NCBI RefSeq assembly: GCF_001306145.1
Contig: NZ_LGKO01000006.1
Location: 62,001-126,000 of the forward strand
Direction of reading: 5' to 3'
DNA length: 64,000 nt
From: Thermanaerothrix daxensis
Lineage (GTDB): Bacteria > Chloroflexota > Anaerolineae > Anaerolineales > Anaerolineaceae
The position numbers were made by a program, and so were the translations under genes. Shown here piece by piece: positions 58,775-64,000 of this stretch. The stretch's first letter is position 1. The number at the start of each line of letters is the position of its first letter. The notes beneath the pieces were generated by a model, which was not told where the DNA came from, made no database searches, and saw nothing but the letters and a program-made list of their open reading frames with translations.

Positions 58775-59041
58775 TTATTCCAATGCGGGCAGCAGAGACA
58801 GTGCCCAATCTAGGTCGGTGGCTTGGGGTTCGGTCAGAATAATTTTGCGTTTGCCGGTCCCGATCACCAGCGTGGGGGTACTGCGGAAGCCGTGGTTGAT
58901 GAAAATCACGAAGTGCTCGGCGGTAGGATCGTTGGCGATATTGACTTCGTGGAAGGGTACGCTCCGTGCTTGCAGGTCAGCCCGGGTGCGGGCGGTATCC
59001 TCGCAATCCTGGGCACCGAAGAGGGTGATCGAGACGGGCAT
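58775..59041 (-). CDS. Glutaredoxin-like small protein
   Basis: 88 residues from ATG 59041, chosen because GGAGGT lies seven bases upstream; ATG 59047 and GTG 59050 are too close to it. The thioredoxin fold starts VSITLFGAQDCEDTARTRADL, where the redox motif is C-E-D-T with a single Cys, so a monothiol or NrdH-like activity. FRSTPTLVIG contains the cis-Pro (TPT). It sits between the MarR and protoglobin genes, 15 and 40 bases apart respectively, suggesting a role in thiol or nitrosative stress. Confidence 0.83.
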   Translation of the reverse strand: MPVSITLFGAQDCEDTARTRADLQARSVPFHEVNIANDPTAEHFVIFINHGFRSTPTLVIGTGKRKIILTEPQATDLDWALSLLPALE

Positions 59042-59056
59042 GGGCATCACCTCCTT

Positions 59057-59674
59057 TCAGGGGGAACGCGGGATGAAATCGGGACACTCTAAGTAGGTAT
59101 TGGGTTCGGGCAGGGGGGCATCCACGAAGGCGCAATGGTGTGGCGCAGTGGGGTCGTTGGGGTGGGCGTTGGGGCGGAAAAACTGACAGCCCCAGCACAT
59201 TTCGTACACCACCACGTGGCCCGCCTGCTGGAGGACGCGCACCAGCGCCTGAGTGGCCTGGAGCAGGGCTTCCTGCTGGGTGGGCGGCAGGGTCGCCAGG
59301 GCCGCTTCGAGGTCATCGAGCAGGTCTTCGAGGGCATTCACCTTGTGTGCGCCGGCGGGAGTGAGTGCCAGGGTGATGACGCGCTGGTCGGCGGGGAGAG
59401 GCTGCCGCCGGATCAGCCCCTTGCGTTCGAGCGCATCGGCCACTTCACTGGCAGTGGCGGGCGCGCAACCCAGGCGCTGGGCCAGCCCGCCGATGGTGCG
59501 CACACCCGGGCGGGCATACTTGAGGAAAAGCAAGGCCTGAGCCTGAGCCGGGGAAAGTCCATGTGCCTGGGCCCGTTCGCGCAGGCGGTGCTGTAGCCCC
59601 TGGCTGAGGCGGTACAGCCCTACCAGGGTCTGTGCAAGGGGGGTGGTGCGGGAACGCGGATCTAAACCTGACAT
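59057..59674 (-). CDS. MarR-family regulator with Cys/His-rich C-terminal extension
   Basis: 205 residues. The winged helix (about 35-105) reads LAQRLGCAPATASEVADALERKGLI and QPLPADQRVITLALTPAG, the standard MarR recognition helix and wing. After the dimerisation helix, the last 45 residues contain CWGCQFF, HPNDPTAPHHCAFV and LECPDF: four Cys plus several His, fit for a metal or Fe-S cluster. It probably represses its own operon (with the glutaredoxin and protoglobin genes) in response to redox, metal or NO. Confidence 0.9.
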   Translation of the reverse strand: MSGLDPRSRTTPLAQTLVGLYRLSQGLQHRLRERAQAHGLSPAQAQALLFLKYARPGVRTIGGLAQRLGCAPATASEVADALERKGLIRRQPLPADQRVITLALTPAGAHKVNALEDLLDDLEAALATLPPTQQEALLQATQALVRVLQQAGHVVVYEMCWGCQFFRPNAHPNDPTAPHHCAFVDAPLPEPNTYLECPDFIPRSP

Positions 59675-59684
59675 TATTTCGTAC

Positions 59685-59722
59685 TCCTAAATAATTATAG
59701 GAAAATAGAGTAAATTTGTCAA
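59685..59722 (-). promoter_or_regulatory. marR promoter and overlapping operator palindrome
   Basis: Minus strand TTGACA (59717-59722), 17-base spacer, TATAAT (59694-59699): perfect consensus. TCCTA-N8-TAGGA (59685-59702) overlaps the -10 and the start site, the expected place for autorepression. Confidence 0.8.
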
Positions 59723-59883
59723 GATATATCTGGGCAGGAGCACCGGCTCAAAAGGCGCGGTAGATGAAAGGGGAAAACGCGCCCGGACCAACGGGCCGTC
59801 GTCTGATGACCTAGAGGGCCGCCAGCAGGCTCTCCTTGATGCCACCAACCTGCCCTTCCTGGCGACGATGAGGCTCTTTTCGG

Positions 59884-59911
59884 TTCACTGCCACCCTGCT
59901 TCCGTTATAAT
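59884..59911 (+). promoter_or_regulatory. Promoter upstream of the antiporter gene
   Basis: TTCACT (59884-59889), 16-base spacer, TATAAT (59906-59911). The leader to the start codon is about 165 bases. The remaining region 59723-60080 shows no gene. Confidence 0.55.
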
Positions 59912-60080
59912 ACCTTAACGCCCGTCCTTCGTATGGACTAGATGGGAGTTCGTACGCAATGTCAGCCTTGGACGGGGTAGGGCGGTTGGCTGGTGGGCAG
60001 AGCGCACCCGGGCATTCCGGGCACCCGCTCAGGAGCGGCGCGGTGTGCCCCCCTCCCGCAGGGGTTGTGAGGAGCAGGTT

Positions 60081-61550
60081 TTGAACGAATACGTTCTGAT
60101 TGGGGCTTCTGCCCTTCTCCTCATCAGTGTTCTGGCCAGTAAGATTTCCGACCGCTTTGGCGTGCCGGCTCTCTTGCTCTTCTTGATTCTGGGAATGCTG
60201 GCCGGATCGGATGGGCCGGGCGGTATCTACTTCGATGATCCGGCGGTGGCGCAGTTTGTGGGGGTGTGCGCGCTGATTCTGATTCTGTTCTCGGGCGGGC
60301 TTAGCACGGAATGGAAGAAGGTGCGCCTGGTGACTAAGGAGGGGCTGCTGCTCGCCACGCTGGGGGTGCTTCTGACGGCGCTGGCGGTGGGCTTTTTTGC
60401 CCACTGGCTGCTCAATCTCTCGCTGATGGAGGGGCTACTGCTCGGCGCCATCGTCTCATCCACGGATGCGGCGGCGGTTTTTTCGGTGCTGCGCTCCAAA
60501 GGGATAAATCTGAAAGGCAAACTCAAGCCCCTGCTGGAATTGGAGTCGGGCAGTAATGACCCAATGGCGATCTTCCTCACCATCGGTTTGATCCAGTACA
60601 TCCAGCAGCCCGAGACCTCGCCGCTGGCGCTGGTGGGGTTATTTTTCAAACAGATGCTCATCGGCGCCGGCCTGGGGTATGGCATGGGGAGGGTCATGCT
60701 GTACCTGATCAACCACCTCAAATTGGGGTACGAGGGGCTTTATCCCGTCCTGACCCTGGCGCTCGTCTTCCTCACCTTTGGATTGACCGCGGTCTGCGGT
60801 GGAAGCGGCTTTTTGGCCGTCTACCTGGCCGGGTTGGTTCTGGGGCAGCATCATTTCATCCACAAGAAGAGTCTGGGACGCTTCCATGACGGGATGGCCT
60901 GGATCATGCAGATCATCATGTTCTTGACGCTCGGCTTGCTGGTCTTTCCTTCGCGCCTGGTTCCCATTCTGGGGCCGGGATTGCTCATTGCCGTTTGGTT
61001 AATGGGGGTTGCCCGTCCTCTGAGTGTGTTCCTTAGTTTGCTTCCCAGCGCGTTGCACTGGCGGGAAAAGGCGTTCGTTTCCTGGGTGGGCTTGCGCGGT
61101 GCGGCCCCCATCATTCTGGCGACGTTCCCCTTTCTCGCCGGGCTTCCGCAAGCCGAACTCATTTTCAATGTGATTTTCTTCGTCGTGCTGACGTCCGTGT
61201 TACTGCAGGGCACTTCCATCCCCTATGTGGCCAAATGGCTGGGCGTGGATGCGCCCCTTCTCCCCCGCCGTGTGTATCCCATTGAATACACCCCCATGGA
61301 GGGATTGAAGGGCGAACTCAAGGAAATCCACATCCCCCCTGATTCCAGACTGGTTGGAAAAGCCATTGTGGAACTGGGGCTTCCGGACGACTTTTTGATC
61401 ATCCTGGTTGCCCGCGGGAAGGATTTTGTGCTGCCAAGCGGGGGCACCGTGCTCCAGGGTGGGGACGTGCTGCTGGTGCTCTCCGATCCGGGCTCCTTGA
61501 AGGATATCGTTGCCAGGTTCGGCTTGCCCGACCCTGAGTCGGCAGGCTGA
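60081..61550 (+). CDS. NhaP2/CvrA-type cation/proton antiporter with RCK C-terminal domain
   Basis: About 489 residues, start TTG 60081 with GAGGAG seven bases upstream (an upstream GTG is possible). Residues 1-385 have twelve or more membrane helices of the CPA1 family: VPALLLFLILGMLAGSDGPGG, the ion-site motif SSTDAAAVFSVLRSKG (Asp, about 125), ELESGSNDPMAIFL (N-D pair, about 154-158) and SWVGLRGAAPIILA (Arg). The C-terminal 90 residues are a TrkA-C/RCK-C domain. It expels K+ or Na+ in exchange for H+. Confidence 0.92.
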   Translation: MNEYVLIGASALLLISVLASKISDRFGVPALLLFLILGMLAGSDGPGGIYFDDPAVAQFVGVCALILILFSGGLSTEWKKVRLVTKEGLLLATLGVLLTALAVGFFAHWLLNLSLMEGLLLGAIVSSTDAAAVFSVLRSKGINLKGKLKPLLELESGSNDPMAIFLTIGLIQYIQQPETSPLALVGLFFKQMLIGAGLGYGMGRVMLYLINHLKLGYEGLYPVLTLALVFLTFGLTAVCGGSGFLAVYLAGLVLGQHHFIHKKSLGRFHDGMAWIMQIIMFLTLGLLVFPSRLVPILGPGLLIAVWLMGVARPLSVFLSLLPSALHWREKAFVSWVGLRGAAPIILATFPFLAGLPQAELIFNVIFFVVLTSVLLQGTSIPYVAKWLGVDAPLLPRRVYPIEYTPMEGLKGELKEIHIPPDSRLVGKAIVELGLPDDFLIILVARGKDFVLPSGGTVLQGGDVLLVLSDPGSLKDIVARFGLPDPESAG

Positions 61551-61637
61551 GGGGGGTGGGCAGGCAGGGCCGGGATCGGGCAAGGGGCGCGGGGCATAAA
61601 CCGCCGGGCAGCCTGAACATTCGGGCGCATGAAAGCA

Positions 61638-61697
61638 TTGACCCGTGGAGCGCAGATAACTATAATGGATGTAACGATTAAGTTTTTCCTTAAACGT
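61638..61697 (+). promoter_or_regulatory. tup operon promoter with operator-like inverted repeat
   Basis: TTGACC (61638-61643), 17-base spacer, TATAAT (61661-61666). Immediately downstream ACGATTAAG (61674-61682) and CTTAAACGT (61689-61697) form a 9-bp inverted repeat with one mismatch, covering the expected start site up to the ATG. A site for autorepression by the adjacent HTH regulator is likely. Confidence 0.72.
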
Positions 61698-61698
61698 C

Positions 61699-62670
61699 AT
61701 GCGCAAGGTGTTCCTCTGCTCCGATCCCGAGGTGGCGCGCCGGGTCAGCGACCCGCACCGGATGCGCCTGCTGGGCCTGCTCATGCGCAGGCCGGCCACT
61801 CTCACCCAACTGGCGCAGGCGGTGGGGCAATCCCCGGCCTGGGTGCGCCACCACCTCAGCGTGCTGGTGGAAGCCGGGGTGGTGGAATTAAGCGAGGTGC
61901 GCAAGCGCGGGCGTGTCACTGAGAAGTACTACCGGGCGTGCAGCGAGGGACTGCTTTTCCAGCACTGGGTACTGCCGGCGGTTTCTCAACCCGTGGTCAT
62001 CTTCGCAGGGAGTCACGACTTGGCGCTGGAGCAACTGGCCGAAGCGCTGGAACCCCACCTCCTGCTCCTGGCCATGCCGCAGGGCTCGCTCAATGGGCTG
62101 GTGGCCCTGCGGCAGGGGCTTTGCCACCTGGCGGGGGCGCACCTGCATGAACCCGGAGGCGATTTCAACCTGCCCACCCTGCGCCACCTTTTCCCCGATC
62201 GCACCGTGGGGGTGGTCACCCTGGCGTACCGCATCCAGGGGTTGATGGTGGCTCCCGGCAACCCCCTCGGCCTGCGTGACCTGAGCGACCTGGCCCGCCC
62301 GGGGCTGCGCTGGGTAGGGCGCAACCCGGGGTCAGGCACGCACCTGTGGATGCAGCAGACGGTGCGGCGCCTGGGGCTGGCCCTGCCGGCCCCCCGGCAG
62401 GTGGTCAGCACCCACACCGAGGCGGCGGCACTGGTGGCGCAGGGGCAGGCCGATGTGGCGGTGGGGCTGGAAGCCGCGGCGGCGCGCTTCGGGTTGGTCT
62501 TCATCCCCCTGTTTGCCGAGCGCTACGACCTGGTCTTTGGCATGGAACAGCGCGAGCGCCTCGCGCCCCTGCTGGATTTTCTGCAAAGCGCGGCCTATCG
62601 CCGCCGCGTGCGCGCTCTGCCCGGCTACGATCCCGCTCAGAGCGGAACTCTTCTCTCGTTGGAGGAATGA
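61699..62670 (+). CDS. ArsR-type HTH regulator fused to a molybdate/tungstate-type binding domain
   Basis: 323 residues. An ArsR-like helix-turn-helix (about 10-80: RLLGLLMRRPATLTQLAQAVGQSPAWVRHHLSVLVEAGVVEL) is followed by a PBP-like domain (about 100-320: GSHDLALEQLAEAL, GNPLGLRDLSDLARPGLRWVGRNPGSGTHLWMQQ, ALVAQGQADVAVGLEAAA). The GSGTH/QADVAVG pattern is that of the PBP domain seen in molybdate regulators and MoeA-like proteins. It would sense oxyanion directly and control tupA-tupB, which follow one base later. No Shine-Dalgarno precedes ATG 61699. Confidence 0.85.
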   Translation: MRKVFLCSDPEVARRVSDPHRMRLLGLLMRRPATLTQLAQAVGQSPAWVRHHLSVLVEAGVVELSEVRKRGRVTEKYYRACSEGLLFQHWVLPAVSQPVVIFAGSHDLALEQLAEALEPHLLLLAMPQGSLNGLVALRQGLCHLAGAHLHEPGGDFNLPTLRHLFPDRTVGVVTLAYRIQGLMVAPGNPLGLRDLSDLARPGLRWVGRNPGSGTHLWMQQTVRRLGLALPAPRQVVSTHTEAAALVAQGQADVAVGLEAAAARFGLVFIPLFAERYDLVFGMEQRERLAPLLDFLQSAAYRRRVRALPGYDPAQSGTLLSLEE

Positions 62671-62671
62671 T

Positions 62672-63508
62672 ATGAAGCGTTGGTGGTCTTTCCTCGTGAG
62701 TGTGGCCTTGAGCATGGGGCTGGCCGCCTGTGCCGCCCGCCCGGCGGGTGTGACGCCCCCGGCCACGCTGATCCTGGCCACCACCACCAGCACGCAGGAT
62801 AGCGGATTGCTGGACGTGCTCATCCCCCGCTTTGAAGCCCAGAGCGGCTATCCGGTCAAGGTGGTGGCGGTGGGGAGCGGCCAGGCGCTTAAGATGGGGG
62901 AGCGGGGCGACGCAGATGTGTTGCTGGTGCATTCCCCGGAGGCCGAGGAGGCGTTTATGCAGGCCGGGTGGGGGAAAGATCGCGTGCAGGTCATGCACAA
63001 CGATTTCATCCTGCTGGGCCCGCCGGAGGATGCGGCCCAGGTGCAGGGGGCAGATATCCTCACGGCATTGCGCCGCATTGCGGCCCGGGGGGCGCGGTTC
63101 GTCTCACGGGGGGATCAATCGGGCACCCACGCTCTGGAACTGCGCCTGTGGGAATCCGCCGGCCTCCAACCGCAGGGGCAGGCCTGGTACCTGGAGACGG
63201 GGCAGGGCATGGGCGCCACGCTGATGGTGGCGGCGGAGAAGCGGGCCTACACCCTGAGCGACCGGGGTACCTACCTGGCATACCGCGCGAAGATCGGCCT
63301 GCGCCCGCTGGTGGAAGGCGACCCCCGCCTGCAAAACATCTACCACGTCATTACCGTCAACCCCGAAAAGTGGCCGCACGTCAATTACGTGGGTGCGCGG
63401 GCTTTCCTGGAATTTCTGCTTGACCCCGAAACGCAGCGCCGGATCGGTACATTCGGGGTGGAAACCTACGGCGAACCTCTGTTTGTGCCCGATGCCATAA
63501 CCCCCTGA
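62672..63508 (+). CDS. tupA: Tungstate-binding lipoprotein TupA
   Basis: 278 residues from ATG 62672, with GGAGGAA just upstream inside the end of the regulator gene. Signal peptide with lipobox-like LAAC (residues 16-19). LILATTTSTQDSGLLDVLIPRFE is the TupA/WtpA-type signature (TTTSTQDSGLL), and FVSRGDQSGTHALELRLW and SDRGTYLAYR complete the anion site. It captures tungstate outside and hands it to the TupB permease. Tungsten enzymes or Mo/W cofactor needs are implied. Confidence 0.93.
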   Translation: MKRWWSFLVSVALSMGLAACAARPAGVTPPATLILATTTSTQDSGLLDVLIPRFEAQSGYPVKVVAVGSGQALKMGERGDADVLLVHSPEAEEAFMQAGWGKDRVQVMHNDFILLGPPEDAAQVQGADILTALRRIAARGARFVSRGDQSGTHALELRLWESAGLQPQGQAWYLETGQGMGATLMVAAEKRAYTLSDRGTYLAYRAKIGLRPLVEGDPRLQNIYHVITVNPEKWPHVNYVGARAFLEFLLDPETQRRIGTFGVETYGEPLFVPDAITP

Positions 63509-63522
63509 CGTGAGGAAGACAC

Positions 63523-64000
63523 ATGATCCCAGAGGCCGAGATCTGGCAGATTACCGCGCTCTCGCTGCGCATCTCCCTGACCGCTACCGGGCTGAGCCTG
63601 TTCCTGGGGCTGCCCCTGGGCACCTGGCTGGCGCTGGGGCGCTTCCGCGGGCAGACGTTTCTGCTCAGCCTGATCAACACCGGGATGGGGCTCCCGCCAG
63701 TGGTGGTGGGGCTGGTGGTGGCCATGCTGCTCTGGCGCTCCGGCCCGCTGGGTGGGCTGAACCTGATTTACACCCCCACTGCCATTGTGATTGCCCAAAC
63801 CCTGATCGCCCTGCCGGTGGTGACCGGGCTGACCGCCTCGGCCCTGCAACAACTGGATGTGCGCCTACAGTGGCAACTGGCCGGGCTGGGCGCCTCGCGG
63901 GTGCAGATGGTGCTGGTGCTGTGGCGCGAGGCGCGTCTGCCGATCCTGGCCGCGCTAATGGCGGGGTTCGGGGCGGTGATCTCGGAGGTGGGGGCTTCGA
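63523..64000 (+). CDS. tupB: Tungstate ABC transporter permease TupB (3' end outside window)
   Basis: From ATG 63523, 14 bases after the tupA stop, with TGAGGAAG upstream. The frame is open to the right edge (159 codons). Hydrophobic helices LSLRISLTATGLSLFLGLPLGTWLAL, INTGMGLPPVVVGLVVAMLLWRSGPLGGL and IVIAQTLIALPVVTGLTASAL, plus LAGLGASRVQMVLVLWREARLPILAALMAGFG near the edge, match ModB/TupB permeases including the EAA-like loop. It forms the channel for tungstate. The ATPase TupC should follow outside. Confidence 0.93.
   Translation, partial: MIPEAEIWQITALSLRISLTATGLSLFLGLPLGTWLALGRFRGQTFLLSLINTGMGLPPVVVGLVVAMLLWRSGPLGGLNLIYTPTAIVIAQTLIALPVVTGLTASALQQLDVRLQWQLAGLGASRVQMVLVLWREARLPILAALMAGFGAVISEVGAS

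Overview
The window is a GC-rich bacterial chromosome segment (many codons end in G or C). It most likely comes from a member of the Chloroflexota, probably class Anaerolineae. The basis is mixed and not decisive: an ActE-like cytochrome, a T-box in front of serS, NurA/HerA, a TupA-type tungstate uptake system, and a secreted PD40 protein with a C-terminus of the kind common in that phylum. Sigma-70-like promoters of the form TTGACA-16/17-TATAAT recur. No rRNA genes and no cas genes were found.

Layout. 1-3.6 kb: partial c-type cytochrome, tRNA-Ser(GGA), ferritin, DUF456 membrane protein, and serS behind a T-box whose specifier (UCC) and UGGC bulge match that tRNA. 3.9-5.5 kb: a less GC-rich island with an ICMT-like methyltransferase and a Tat-type polysaccharide deacetylase. 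6.0-6.85 kb: CRISPR array 1 (12 repeats), read leftward. 7.1-14.3 kb: a DUF429 gene, then a translationally coupled minus-strand glycan operon (two GT2 paralogues, a GT-B-like protein, Gfo/Idh, SDR, and a fused CMP-sugar synthetase/KdsC-type phosphatase). 14.4-16.4 kb: xseA-xseB-DUF212. 16.4-20.1 kb: nurA, a small HAS-barrel-like protein, and herA as one operon. 20.3-21.7 kb: tat genes. 21.8-29.4 kb: DegV, HAD phosphatase, PilZ, sulfite-oxidase-like, diguanylate cyclase and a large secreted beta-propeller protein. 30.0-33.2 kb: CRISPR array 2 (35 full and 1 truncated repeat), read rightward, behind a promoter and several inverted repeats. 33.6-39.9 kb: pirin, tRNA-Lys(CTT), two polytopic glycosyltransferase-like proteins, a deoxynucleoside kinase and a nucleotidyltransferase.

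40.0-40.65 kb looks like the chromosomal replication origin: three perfect and four one-mismatch DnaA boxes beside a very AT-rich stretch. Ten kb to the right are two perfect parS palindromes (50365-50378 and 50486-50499), and dnaN lies at 52.9-54.0 kb. Between them is a seven-gene galactitol-type PTS operon of different base composition (PRD regulator, IIB, IIC, PfkB kinase, class II aldolase, an EIIA-HPr fusion, an SCP2-like protein), which appears horizontally acquired.

47-64 kb: a broken haem-binding-domain remnant, a rhodanese protein, nrfHA behind a near-ideal HcpR/CRP-type palindrome, a NifX-like protein, a PPDK_N-domain protein, dnaN, DinB, flavodoxin, a strong 14-bp inverted repeat, a long structured leader before a winged-helix protein, a multiply frameshifted pseudogene, a protoglobin-glutaredoxin-MarR cluster, a NhaP/CvrA-type antiporter, and a tungstate regulator plus TupA plus partial TupB at the right edge. 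Function assignments are by motif reading only. No database search was possible.
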